NCBI GenBank assembly: GCA_964345105.1 | Contig: CAYFPZ010000095.1 | Location: 1-14,671 of the forward strand | DNA from: DG-33 sp964345105 | Lineage (GTDB): Archaea; Hadarchaeota; Hadarchaeia; Hadarchaeales; Hadarchaeaceae | Length of the DNA: 14,671 bases | Reading direction: 5' to 3' | Shown here: one piece after another, positions 6,771 through 13,543 of the stretch | Numbering within the stretch: position 1 is the first letter of the stretch | Layout: every line of letters begins with the position of its first letter | The notes under the pieces: model-generated | The model's database searches: none | Seen by the model: the letters and a program-made list of their open reading frames with translations, nothing else | What the model was told of the DNA's origin: nothing | Translations under genes and position numbers: made by a program

Positions 6771-7982
6771 TTATTGCAGCAGCTCTAGCACTTCAGCAGG
6801 TAGAGGTCCTATAGCGCCCAGGGTCTGTTTGTAGTAACTGTCCACAAGATTGGCCTTTACATAGGGGAAGGACTTGCTAACGAAGTAGCCACCCCTCAGC
6901 TCTGTCTGACCTAGCAGCCAATTCATTGCAGCTAGTGTCGAGTTTTTTCCCATGTCGATGCAATCGGCTGCAATCCCTGCGATAAATGGATAATTGGGGT
7001 CGGCGACATACATTGCTTCAGCCGTGCCCATAGATCCGGGTGCAACTACAACCACATCGTGCTCCATTCCTAGTTGAATCGCAGCTTCACACGCGCCTGT
7101 TGCTGGTCCCTGTATCCAAGACGCATAAATTGCATCTATCTCTGGGTGGGCTTGCAACATACCTAGTGCTATATCACGGCACCCTGCCGGATCCGTGAAT
7201 CCTTCCTCGGAAACTAGTTCAATATTGGGATACTTAGCAATGGTGTCTTTAAAGCCTTCGTGAATCATAACATTGGTCCATTGTTCTAAGGCGAAATATA
7301 TTGCTCCGACCTCTCCTTCGTAGTTCAATGCATACGCAATTATCTCAGCCGTGGCTGCTCCCAATCCGTACCCGTCACCGTCTACCAAGCCGATGTAATT
7401 AGGAGTCCCGAATACACCTACTGGTGTAGTCCAATTGTGAAGTTGCGGAACCCCGGCTTCCGAGAGCGCGGCGAAAGATGGCCCTGTGGTCACTGCCTCA
7501 TATGCTTCTGCAATTATGAAACCTATATCGCCAGCTTTAGCTGCTAAACTGTTTACCTGGTCTATTTGTTCGTCTATCGACTCGCACCCCATGAATGGCA
7601 TTGGCGCTTTTTCCCGGTCAGCAAGCACAGCGTCCATCCCAACCTTGTTTAGTATTTCTGACATGTCTAGAGTTGCGCCCATGAAATAATACTCTCCAAA
7701 CTCCATTGTCTTGAGTGTTTCCTTTTCCGCATCTGTGAGTTGCAGTCCCGCAGCGCTCGTAGGGGTCTCATCATTAGGACCATATGGAGTCATGGGGGTA
7801 ACAAGATTCTCTTCCAAGCTCAAAATCCATTCCAACGGGATTTCCCTGAATTTTGCTTCCGGCTCCTCCGGCTCCCCCGGGGGCGTGGCTAGAATGTATG
7901 CTACGGAACCTACGACAACGGCGGTAACAACGACGGCAGCAATTACTGCTACAATAGTGCTTGTTCCACGTTCGCTTTTCAT
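6771..7982 (-). CDS. Membrane-anchored sugar-binding protein of a CUT2 ABC importer
   Basis: The 403-residue protein is the extracellular substrate-binding component. The N-terminus is MKSERGTSTIVAV followed by hydrophobic residues to about 31, with no lipobox Cys. Arg-Gly before Thr-Ser-Thr-Ile resembles a class III (archaellin/prepilin-like) signal as found on Sulfolobus sugar-binding proteins, with cleavage possible after Gly6; an uncleaved anchor is the alternative. A Pro/Glu linker (33-43) leads to a two-lobed periplasmic-binding fold: GDIGFIIAEAY, YIGLVDGDGYGLG, AIYASWIQGPATGACEAAI and VVVVAPGSMGTAEAM match the type I sugar-binding family (ribose-binding relatives). AAAGGAGAT about 10 nt before the ATG is a strong ribosome binding site. 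It is first in the operon with its ATPase and permease. Confidence 0.9.
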   Translation of the reverse strand: MKSERGTSTIVAVIAAVVVTAVVVGSVAYILATPPGEPEEPEAKFREIPLEWILSLEENLVTPMTPYGPNDETPTSAAGLQLTDAEKETLKTMEFGEYYFMGATLDMSEILNKVGMDAVLADREKAPMPFMGCESIDEQIDQVNSLAAKAGDIGFIIAEAYEAVTTGPSFAALSEAGVPQLHNWTTPVGVFGTPNYIGLVDGDGYGLGAATAEIIAYALNYEGEVGAIYFALEQWTNVMIHEGFKDTIAKYPNIELVSEEGFTDPAGCRDIALGMLQAHPEIDAIYASWIQGPATGACEAAIQLGMEHDVVVVAPGSMGTAEAMYVADPNYPFIAGIAADCIDMGKNSTLAAMNWLLGQTELRGGYFVSKSFPYVKANLVDSYYKQTLGAIGPLPAEVLELLQ

Positions 7983-8022
7983 TTTTTTTTATCTCCTTTA
8001 TATCTCTTTTTTAACATTTATT

Positions 8023-8031
8023 GTATAAATA
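8023..8031 (-). promoter_or_regulatory. TATA box of the sugar-transporter operon
   Basis: On the minus strand AGAAAAA is followed by TATTTATAC, about 45 nt before the binding-protein ATG. A start about 26 nt downstream leaves a leader of roughly 20 nt that includes the AAAGGAG ribosome binding site at 7992-7998. Confidence 0.6.
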
Positions 8032-8057
8032 TTTTTCTAATTTTTTTATATAAAAAA

Positions 8058-8076
8058 GCTTATACAAATGTATAGC
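8058..8076 (-). promoter_or_regulatory. AT-rich inverted repeat upstream of the transporter promoter
   Basis: The minus strand reads GCTATAC-ATTT-GTATAAGC, a dyad with one unpaired base, followed directly by T6. It may be a hairpin-plus-U-tract terminator backing up the riboflavin operon, or an operator about 30 bp upstream of the transporter TATA box. A perfect T6-ATAT-A6 palindrome abuts it (8042-8056). Confidence 0.35.
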
Positions 8077-8097
8077 AAAAGATAAATAAAATAACAG

Positions 8098-8122
8098 AAA
8101 AAAGTAATTAACCCAGAAAAAA
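8098..8122 (-). terminator. Double T-tract after the riboflavin operon
   Basis: Two runs of six T (minus strand, 8122-8117 and 8103-8098), each preceded by a short purine-containing stretch, lie 7-30 nt after the arfB stop. They fit archaeal T-tract termination and separate the riboflavin operon from the transporter promoter. Confidence 0.5.
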
Positions 8123-8128
8123 GACATA

Positions 8129-8782
8129 TTATTTGGATAAAATACCAATATCTTTTACCACATCAGCGATAGCTCGCTCTAACAACTTCCTTCCCAGCTC
8201 TCGGTCTATCCGAACCCCTTCCTTTTCGACCTCCCGTGCGTGTCGATCGGCCCACACGTACAGCAGCCTCGCCTCGCGCAGGCCCACAAACCCGACCTCG
8301 GGATGACGTTCGAAATCGGCGTGTTCGGCGATTTTTGAAGCATCGGCTATCCCTATCGCAGCCCCCATACTCAACTCACCCGTCGCAGCGTGGGGACCCT
8401 CGAGTTCGATGAGGGTGTTATTAAAAATGATGGGCATGCTGAGTTCGCTTTCCAATGAGGATAATCGCTCTCGCAAGGGTTTATTCCCCCCGTGGCCATT
8501 GACCAGCACCGCTGCGCTGATGTCAAACTCATGCTTCGCTTTGAGTAGAGCTTCTCGAAGTTCCCCTAAAACTTGCTCAAGGCTTTGATGGCACCCAGTG
8601 TCTATGCCAGGGAACTCGTAGGCCGAATGGATGACACCAATGAACCTCGCCCCGGTGCGCTTCGCTACCTCCGAAGCGACGTGCGAGGCTAACCTTGCAT
8701 CAGTGTCGGGGGGCAAGGCCGCACCGTGCCGCTCGTGAGATCCGAGGGCTAAGATGCCTACCTTGCTCACGTCCAAACTCAC
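8129..8782 (-). CDS. arfB: FAPy deformylase ArfB (creatininase family)
   Basis: ArfB removes the formyl group of the formamidopyrimidine nucleotide made from GTP by the archaeal GTP cyclohydrolase III, the second step of archaeal riboflavin and F420 synthesis (EC 3.5.1.102). The 217-residue protein has the creatininase-family metal motifs: GSHERHG-LPPDTD (14-28, ligands around Glu17, His19 and Asp28), NGHGGN (95-100) and GPHAATGELS (129-138, Glu136). HAATGELS is typical of the ArfB branch rather than creatinine amidohydrolase, and the riboflavin neighbours support it. GTG 8782 overlaps the ribH stop codon by four bases (GTGA), implying coupled translation; GTG 8770 is a possible alternative. 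It is the last gene of the operon. GTP cyclohydrolase III, the reductase and the deaminase are not in this window. Confidence 0.87.
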   Translation of the reverse strand: MSLDVSKVGILALGSHERHGAALPPDTDARLASHVASEVAKRTGARFIGVIHSAYEFPGIDTGCHQSLEQVLGELREALLKAKHEFDISAAVLVNGHGGNKPLRERLSSLESELSMPIIFNNTLIELEGPHAATGELSMGAAIGIADASKIAEHADFERHPEVGFVGLREARLLYVWADRHAREVEKEGVRIDRELGRKLLERAIADVVKDIGILSK

Positions 8783-9189
8783 ACCTTTTCCAAGCGTTTT
8801 ACAGTCTTTACCGCAGCTTCTACCGCACGCCGGGCGTACTCATTCACCCGCTCAAGTGCCTGCACGCGGCTCATGCCAGGCCCTGAAATGCCAAGCGCCA
8901 CCGGTTTGCCATATTGTATCGCAAGGTCTATTAATTTTCTTGCCGCGTGTTGCATTACTAGTTCGTCGTGTTGTGTCTCGCCTTCGATTACTGCCCCAAG
9001 TGCGACTACCGCGTTGATGTCTTCGCGCTCGACCAGCTTCTTCGCTGCCAGTGGTAGCTCGTAGACACCTGGTACTAAGATTTCCGCGGCTACTTCAGCT
9101 TCCAAGAACTCGGCGTGACGCTTCGCGAACTCAAGCATTGGTCCGACTATGTCCCAATGGAACTCAGTGCTGCAGATCCCTAATTTCAC
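8779..9189 (-). CDS. ribH: 6,7-dimethyl-8-ribityllumazine synthase
   Basis: RibH condenses 5-amino-6-ribitylaminouracil with dihydroxybutanone phosphate (EC 2.5.1.78) and usually assembles into a pentamer or 60-mer shell. The 136-residue product carries the family features: EFHWDI near the N-terminus (aromatic stacking residue), LVPGVYELP (38-46), VALGAVIEGETQHD (62-75, with His74 at the proton-transfer position) and GISGPGMSRVQA (100-111). I chose GTG 9189 because AAGGAGG (9198-9204) lies 8 nt before it. The upstream GTG at 9198 overlaps that same site and would add only three residues. The gene starts 5 nt after ribC stops and overlaps arfB by four bases. Confidence 0.93.
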   Translation of the reverse strand: MKLGICSTEFHWDIVGPMLEFAKRHAEFLEAEVAAEILVPGVYELPLAAKKLVEREDINAVVALGAVIEGETQHDELVMQHAARKLIDLAIQYGKPVALGISGPGMSRVQALERVNEYARRAVEAAVKTVKRLEKV

Positions 9190-9194
9190 CGGTC

Positions 9195-9656
9195 TCACCT
9201 CCTTAGCGGTCCGGCGTCCGGGCCTCCTTCTCGTTGCCCTGTGCCGGCCAGTTTTGTTAATTCCTCGGGTTTGAAAAGCAGACGGTAAACATTTCGAGCA
9301 TGCTCGCGGGAGCGCTTCTCAGCCAACTCAGCGAGTTCCTTCTCACTTTGGGCCTCGTCTTCGAACACGAAGACTTCGATAACGTGCTTGTTCGTGAGCA
9401 GTTGGGCCCAAATCAGGCCAAGCGAGGCCTCGTGAGCGCACTGTTTGTCGATCGGTGCAGCTCCGGGCATGCCAAACGCCATGACGATGTCGCAGCCTTC
9501 CTCGAGCAATCGCTTCGCCTCTACGGGTAAGTCCTTGATGCCGGGCACGGTACGGCGAACGAATTTCACGCTGCAGAGCTGCTTGAGTTCGTTCATCGCT
9601 GCGCGTGCCATATCGTAGCGTGCGAAGGTAGTGTCGACGATGCCAACGCGCCTCAT
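9195..9656 (-). CDS. ribC: Archaeal-type riboflavin synthase
   Basis: Archaeal RibC converts two molecules of dimethylribityllumazine into riboflavin and the pyrimidine precursor (EC 2.5.1.9). It is unrelated to the bacterial RibE trimer and descends from the lumazine synthase fold. The 153-residue product fits the family length. Landmarks are RRVGIVDTTFARYDMA (2-17), RRTVPGIKDLPVEAKRL (34-50) and FGMPGAAPIDKQCAHEASLG (61-80). ATG 9656 is chosen because G-rich GGGGGGAG lies 5 nt before it, and only one base separates it from the ribB stop. A start at 9683 would add nine residues inside ribB. The last codons (CTAAGGAGG) also form the ribosome binding site of ribH. The Gly/Pro-rich tail after residue 138 is probably disordered. 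Confidence 0.92.
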   Translation of the reverse strand: MRRVGIVDTTFARYDMARAAMNELKQLCSVKFVRRTVPGIKDLPVEAKRLLEEGCDIVMAFGMPGAAPIDKQCAHEASLGLIWAQLLTNKHVIEVFVFEDEAQSEKELAELAEKRSREHARNVYRLLFKPEELTKLAGTGQREGGPDAGPLRR

Positions 9657-9657
9657 C

Positions 9658-10338
9658 TCATCTCCCCCCTTGGGCATGCACAATATCCTCTCCTTTCAGG
9701 CATAGCAAGCCATTTTCATTCGCATATTCATTTGCGGCTTTCAAGCTGAGCGCATTGCCCGTTTCAGCATCTAACATCTCACATATTGCCACCGCTGGCG
9801 TAACGCCTGCCCGCTCAGCCAGCGCCACTACGAATTCCGTATGCCCCCTTCGCTCATCCAGCAAGCCATCGGCGGCACGCAGGAGCGGCACATGTCCCGG
9901 ACTGCGGAAGTTGCGCCCGAATTCTTCTTGCATTGGACCGTTCAACGCTTTTGACCCTAGTTTGCCCAGCTCTCTGATTGTTAGCGCTCGATCGATATCG
10001 GTTATTCCCGTGAAGGTGCGGCGATGGTTTACCGCAAGCGAGAAGGCAGAACGCTCGTCGTAGGGGAGGTCATCGGGGCGGGTGGACAATAGGATATTGA
10101 AGCGGGACGATGCATTTTCATATATCTCAGTTAAATAAGGGAGGCCGAAGTTATCCGCGATCTTCGGATGTAGGGCGACGCATATGAGCCCACCTGCATC
10201 TCGTCGCATTTTCGCAACGTGTTTCGCCCCCACCGACTCTGCAGCAATGACCATGTCAACCTCGTTCTCGCGGCTCGGTGCGTCGTGGACGAGCACAAAA
10301 TTACCCGCGCGGAGTGCTTCGAGAGCGCGATCGATAAT
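9658..10338 (-). CDS. ribB: 3,4-dihydroxy-2-butanone 4-phosphate synthase, probable ATT start
   Basis: RibB turns ribulose 5-phosphate into dihydroxybutanone phosphate plus formate with Mg2+ (EC 4.1.99.12). With the start proposed here it has 226 residues, close to the M. jannaschii enzyme. Visible motifs are RENEVD (23-28, acidic metal and substrate residues), DAGGLICVALHP, TGITDIDRA from 110, RSPGHVPLLRA (145-155), RGHTE (164-168) and ICEM (185-188). Homology starts before the first standard start codon (GTG 10296, residue 15): the helix IDRALEALRAGNFVLV matches the N-termini of known RibB proteins. In this frame no ATG, GTG or TTG exists between 10296 and the upstream stop. ATT 10338 lies 7 nt after a perfect GGAGGTGA and overlaps the ribK stop as TGATT; CTG 10341 is the alternative. 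Confidence 0.9.
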   Translation of the reverse strand: MIDRALEALRAGNFVLVHDAPSRENEVDMVIAAESVGAKHVAKMRRDAGGLICVALHPKIADNFGLPYLTEIYENASSRFNILLSTRPDDLPYDERSAFSLAVNHRRTFTGITDIDRALTIRELGKLGSKALNGPMQEEFGRNFRSPGHVPLLRAADGLLDERRGHTEFVVALAERAGVTPAVAICEMLDAETGNALSLKAANEYANENGLLCLKGEDIVHAQGGR

Positions 10339-11024
10339 CAGACCATCACCTCCACTTGAACGACATCGCCATCCCTAAGCTTCAGGCTCTCACGCATTTT
10401 CTTCGGTGCTATAAGCTCAACGATGTCAGTATAATGGCTCCGAAAAGGCAAAATCAGGGCAGCTTTCTTATTTCTCAATTTAGCTGGGAAAAATTTCACT
10501 TGGCCAAAGGTTCGTTCTCTTGTTTTAAAGCTCTCGACCTGTTTGCCGGGAAGCTGCATGAGCACCGCTTTAAACTCAAGCGATGCTTCGTCAAGCTTGA
10601 TGTCGAGCGTCCCCGGATAAGGATTAAAACCGAGTTCGCGTTCGAATTGCTCGCGGTAGCCTCGCTGACTCATGTAATAACTGCCTTCACCCACACCCGA
10701 GATTACCCGGCCAGTTAACTTAAACGAACGCGGTTTCAATCCAAAAATCGTCTCGAGTTCCCGATGCATTAGGCGCAAGCTCGCCAAGCCTGTCGGTGTT
10801 ATACGCACGCTCTGACCGCGGGCCCTTAGCGCTCGTTTGATTAGGCCCTGGCTCTCAAGCTCAAACAGACGCCGCGCTGCGGTCTGTCGTGAAATATTCA
10901 GTTTACTCGCAAGCCAGCTCAATGAAAGTTTCAAGTCATCGAGGTGCGCTCCTTCCTTGGCCAGCAAAATCAAAATCTCGGCGGTGGTCTTTTTACCCAA
11001 GTTATCCCTAATCAAACGGGACAT
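10338..11024 (-). CDS. ribK: CTP-dependent riboflavin kinase fused to winged helix (RbkR-type)
   Basis: The 228-residue protein joins a DNA-binding domain to an archaeal riboflavin kinase. Residues 14-92 form a winged helix with a clear HTH (LSWLASKLNISRQTAARRL). Residues 101-228 are the DUF120 kinase that makes FMN with CTP instead of ATP (EC 2.7.1.161): GRVISGVGEGSYYMS (105-119), GFNPYPGTLDIKL (132-144) and the C-terminal IVELIAP-LKLRDGDVV. The usual TLN of this motif reads TLD here. Proteins of this layout (RbkR) are known both to make FMN and to repress riboflavin genes. It leads the operon, so autoregulation is likely, and an inverted repeat lies just upstream. ATG 11024 has no clear Shine-Dalgarno. 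The last codons hold the GGAGGTGA site used by ribB, and the TGA stop overlaps the probable ribB ATT start. Confidence 0.93.
   Translation of the reverse strand: MSRLIRDNLGKKTTAEILILLAKEGAHLDDLKLSLSWLASKLNISRQTAARRLFELESQGLIKRALRARGQSVRITPTGLASLRLMHRELETIFGLKPRSFKLTGRVISGVGEGSYYMSQRGYREQFERELGFNPYPGTLDIKLDEASLEFKAVLMQLPGKQVESFKTRERTFGQVKFFPAKLRNKKAALILPFRSHYTDIVELIAPKKMRESLKLRDGDVVQVEVMV
10346..10353 (-). promoter_or_regulatory. Ribosome binding site GGAGGTGA that decides the ribB start
   Basis: This eight-base match to the anti-Shine-Dalgarno lies inside the end of ribK. Spacing to ATT 10338 is 7 nt and to CTG 10341 is 4 nt. The standard GTG at 10296 is nearly 50 nt away. An ATG directly after the site (10346-10344) belongs to the ribK frame and meets TGA after one codon. 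Confidence 0.75.
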
Positions 11025-11042
11025 GCTAGCTTTTAAACATTA

Positions 11043-11080
11043 CCAAAATTGTGAAGCGTCTAAAAAATGAGACAATTTGG
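11043..11080. promoter_or_regulatory. Candidate RbkR operator around the riboflavin-operon promoter
   Basis: CCAAAATTGT (11043-11052) and ACAATTTGG (11072-11080) form a nine-pair inverted repeat with one extra A in the left arm. Between the arms lies TTTTTTA on the minus strand (11061-11068), the only reasonable TATA-like element for ribK. It would put the start near 11037 and leave a leader of about 13 nt. Arms around the TATA box are a typical repressor arrangement. A smaller GTCT/AGAC dyad is nested inside (11058-11073). That RbkR binds here is inferred. Confidence 0.45.
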
Positions 11081-11190
11081 AGCCCGCAGCGCTCGCTCGA
11101 CAAAATCGAGGGTAGAAAAAGGCAGAGGTGAGAAGGTGCATTTTTTGTGTAGAAAACTAATCATCAATGCAAAATCCCCTCAACGAAAAG

Positions 11191-11200
11191 GTTTAAATAA
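11191..11200 (+). promoter_or_regulatory. BRE/TATA promoter of the gap-pgk operon
   Basis: CGAAAAG followed by GTTTAAATAA is a strong archaeal BRE plus TATA. The expected start, about 26 nt downstream, falls near 11222. This leaves a very short leader with the GGAGGG ribosome binding site at 11221-11226, 5 nt before ATG 11232. The position also argues against coding starts upstream of 11232. Confidence 0.7.
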
Positions 11201-11231
11201 AGTTTTTGGGGAAAGAATTAGGAGGGTTTGG

Positions 11232-12233
11232 ATGCGTGTTGCGATTAACGGCTTTGGAAGGATAGGTCGGATATTCTATCGAGCGTCTTTGAGTATACCT
11301 AGGAAATTCGAATGCGTTGCCGCGAACGATTTGGCTGATCCAAAAACGCTCGTCCACCTGTTAAAATACGATTCGGTCTTTGGAAAGCTGGATAGGGATG
11401 CGAAAGTCGAAGATGGAGCAATAGTCGTTGGAGAAGAGAAGTTGAAGTATTATTCGGAGAGGGATCCTGCGAAACTCCCGTGGAAGGAGATGGGAGTGGA
11501 CTTGGTGATCGAGTCTACTGGGGTGTTCCGAGACAGGGATGGGGCCTCCAAGCATTTGCAGGCGGGTGCGAAGAAGGTTTTGATATCAGCACCGGCGAAA
11601 GATCCCGATGTAACAATAGTCCCAGGAGTTAACCACAAGGATTACGACCCAAAGAAGCACAACATAATATCCCTAGCTTCCTGCACTACAAATGGTTTGG
11701 CCCCAGTTATGAAGGTTTTGAATGAAAAATTCGGAGTCGAAAAGGCGCTCATGAGCACAGCTCATGCGTACACGAACGACCAGCGGTTGCTAGACCTCGT
11801 TCACAAAGACCTCAGACGGACCAGAGCTGCAGCGCTGTCGATTATACCGACTACTACTGGAGCTGCCAAGGCAACTGGAGTGGTCCTGCCAGCGCTGAAA
11901 GGTAAAATGGACGGCATCGCTCTGCGAGTTCCCACGCCGGATGTTTCCGTAGTAGATCTTGTAGCACTCCTTGCTAAAAACACGACAGCCGAAGAAGTCA
12001 ATTCAGCATTGAAAACCGCCGCCGAGGGAGAATTGAAAGGAATTCTCCAGTGCGTTGACGAACCACTTGTCTCAATCGATTTTACTGGCGACTCCCACTC
12101 AAGCATTGTCGACTGCGGACTGACCAATGTCGTCGGCGGGAATTTGGTCAAGGTGATTGCTTGGTACGACAACGAGTGGGGCTATTCATGCAGGCTCGTC
12201 GACATGGCCAACATAATTGCAGAGCACATGTAG
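11232..12233 (+). CDS. gap: Class I (bacterial-type) glyceraldehyde-3-phosphate dehydrogenase
   Basis: GAPDH oxidises glyceraldehyde 3-phosphate to 1,3-bisphosphoglycerate with NAD+ and phosphate (EC 1.2.1.12), or runs backwards in gluconeogenesis. The 333-residue protein is the bacterial/eukaryotic class I form: VAINGFGRIGR (3-13), Asp33 after the second strand (NAD preference), SCTTNGLAP with catalytic Cys151, STAHAYTNDQ with His178, IIPTTTGAAKA (204-214) and WYDNEWGYSCR (311-321). Most archaea use the unrelated-looking class II enzyme; class I is known in haloarchaea and some uncultured groups and is usually ascribed to transfer from bacteria. ATG 11232 is supported by GGAGGG 5 nt before it. 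The open frame extends upstream to 11067, but that part crosses the promoter and is not homologous. pgk follows 60 nt downstream, so both act on the same intermediate. Confidence 0.95.
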   Translation: MRVAINGFGRIGRIFYRASLSIPRKFECVAANDLADPKTLVHLLKYDSVFGKLDRDAKVEDGAIVVGEEKLKYYSERDPAKLPWKEMGVDLVIESTGVFRDRDGASKHLQAGAKKVLISAPAKDPDVTIVPGVNHKDYDPKKHNIISLASCTTNGLAPVMKVLNEKFGVEKALMSTAHAYTNDQRLLDLVHKDLRRTRAAALSIIPTTTGAAKATGVVLPALKGKMDGIALRVPTPDVSVVDLVALLAKNTTAEEVNSALKTAAEGELKGILQCVDEPLVSIDFTGDSHSSIVDCGLTNVVGGNLVKVIAWYDNEWGYSCRLVDMANIIAEHM

Positions 12234-12293
12234 CGGAGGCAATTTTAAAAAATAATCTGTTATGACGCCCGTGCTGACTGTGAGGTGAAAGGC

Positions 12294-13502
12294 TTGGAGT
12301 TTCCTACCCTCGATAAGGCCGAGGTTAAGGGAAAGACAGTGCTCGTGCGCGTGGACATAAACTCTCCCATCGACCCAAAAACGGGTGAAATCTTAGACGA
12401 TACGCGTATCAGGATGTGCGCTCCCACCATCAAAGAACTGGCAGAAAAAGGGGCAAAAGTCGTCGTGCTAGCCCACCAAGGAAGGCCTGGTGATGAAGAT
12501 TTCACTACTTTGGAAGAACACTCGAAAAAATTGAGCGCCGCCATCGGTTTAGATGTTAAATATGTCCAAGACATTTTCGGACCAACAGCCAAGTCCACAA
12601 TCCAGAAAATGCAACCGGGAGAGATACTGCTGCTTGAGAACGTGAGATTCTGCGCTGAGGAAACATTGAAGGGCCAATCCGAGAAGATGGCGAAAACTCA
12701 TCTCGTTAAAAGGCTCGCTGAACTGGCAGATATCTACGTGAACGATGCTTTCGGCGCAGCCCATCGATCCCAGCCCTCTTTGGTTGGATTTGGTGCCGTG
12801 CTACCGACCTTTGCTGGACGGCTTATGGAACGTGAGCTCAAAGGGCTGGGTCGCGCGCTGACTCCCGAGAGACCTTCTGTCTACGTTCTAGGGGGCGCGA
12901 AGGTTGATGATTCACTCACCATAATCGAAAATGTATTCGCCAAGGGTATTGCGGACTTCGTGTTAACTGGAGGCTTGGTTGGGCATGCTCTTCTTGCAGC
13001 AAGTGGCAAGGATCTGGGTAAGTCAAACCTGCAATTTTTGCTCGATAAAGGTTTTGGTGAAGAAATCGAGCGGGCCAAGCGTTTGCTTTCCCAGCACGGA
13101 AACAAGATAAAAACTCCTTTAGACTTAATCGTTGAGGAGAAAGGAAAACCGAAAGAACTGGAAGTAGATCAACTCCCGACAGAGCTACCTCTTGGAGACA
13201 TTGGAAGCAAAACGGTCAAGGAGTACTCGAAGGTAATCTTGGGGGCTAAAACTGTCGTCATAAACGGCCCGCTAGGAATTTTTGAAAAACAAGGATTCGA
13301 GCAGGGAACTTACAAAGTACTTGAAGCCATGGCAAACTCCCAAGCTTTCACCATAATCGGTGGAGGACATATAGTGGCGGCTGCTCATGAAGCAGGAGTT
13401 ACCGACCGGATAAAACACATCAGTACCGGCGGCGGCGCATGCATAAGTTTTCTGTCTGGCGAGACAATGCCCGTTGTCGAGCTGCTGACGAAGAAAATTT
13501 AG
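12294..13502 (+). CDS. pgk: Phosphoglycerate kinase, archaeal type
   Basis: PGK transfers the acyl phosphate of 1,3-bisphosphoglycerate to ADP (EC 2.7.2.3). It has two domains of about equal size. N-domain substrate-binding motifs are TVLVRVDINSP, AHQGRPG, LLENVRF and VNDAFGAAHRSQPSLVGF. C-domain nucleotide motifs are VLGGAKVDDSL, NGPLGIFE, GGGHIVAAAHEAG and STGGGACISFLSG. AHQGRPG instead of the bacterial SHLGRP is typical of archaeal PGK, unlike the bacterial-type gap upstream. The start is TTG 12294 (402 residues) because GAGGTGA (12282-12288) lies 5 nt before it. GTG 12285 sits within that site and would add three residues. Co-transcription with gap is likely (60-nt gap). An A/T-rich TTTTAAAAAATAAT at 12243-12256 might be an internal promoter. 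Confidence 0.94.
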   Translation: MEFPTLDKAEVKGKTVLVRVDINSPIDPKTGEILDDTRIRMCAPTIKELAEKGAKVVVLAHQGRPGDEDFTTLEEHSKKLSAAIGLDVKYVQDIFGPTAKSTIQKMQPGEILLLENVRFCAEETLKGQSEKMAKTHLVKRLAELADIYVNDAFGAAHRSQPSLVGFGAVLPTFAGRLMERELKGLGRALTPERPSVYVLGGAKVDDSLTIIENVFAKGIADFVLTGGLVGHALLAASGKDLGKSNLQFLLDKGFGEEIERAKRLLSQHGNKIKTPLDLIVEEKGKPKELEVDQLPTELPLGDIGSKTVKEYSKVILGAKTVVINGPLGIFEKQGFEQGTYKVLEAMANSQAFTIIGGGHIVAAAHEAGVTDRIKHISTGGGACISFLSGETMPVVELLTKKI

Positions 13503-13543
13503 AGTTAGCCCGTTACGGGGTCTGTTCTGCGAAGGTTGCACCG

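Noticed and set aside
8129..8782. Creatinine amidohydrolase function for the creatininase-family gene
   Set aside because: The HAATGELS motif and the ribB-ribC-ribH neighbours point to ArfB; creatinine use has no support here.
9190..9198. GTG 9198 as ribH start
   Set aside because: It overlaps the AAGGAGG site itself, so no spacing is left. GTG 9189 has 8-nt spacing.
11096..11110. CTCGA-CAAAA-TCGAG hairpin in the ribK-gap divergent region
   Set aside because: Five pairs in a region with many CTCG words are expected by chance, and it is not positioned relative to either promoter.
11067..11231. Upstream extension of gap (55 residues, with a GTG at 11136 behind AGAGGTGAGAAG)
   Set aside because: It crosses the BRE/TATA element at 11184-11200, has no GAPDH homology and is basic low-quality sequence. 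ATG 11232 has GGAGGG and the exact family N-terminus.
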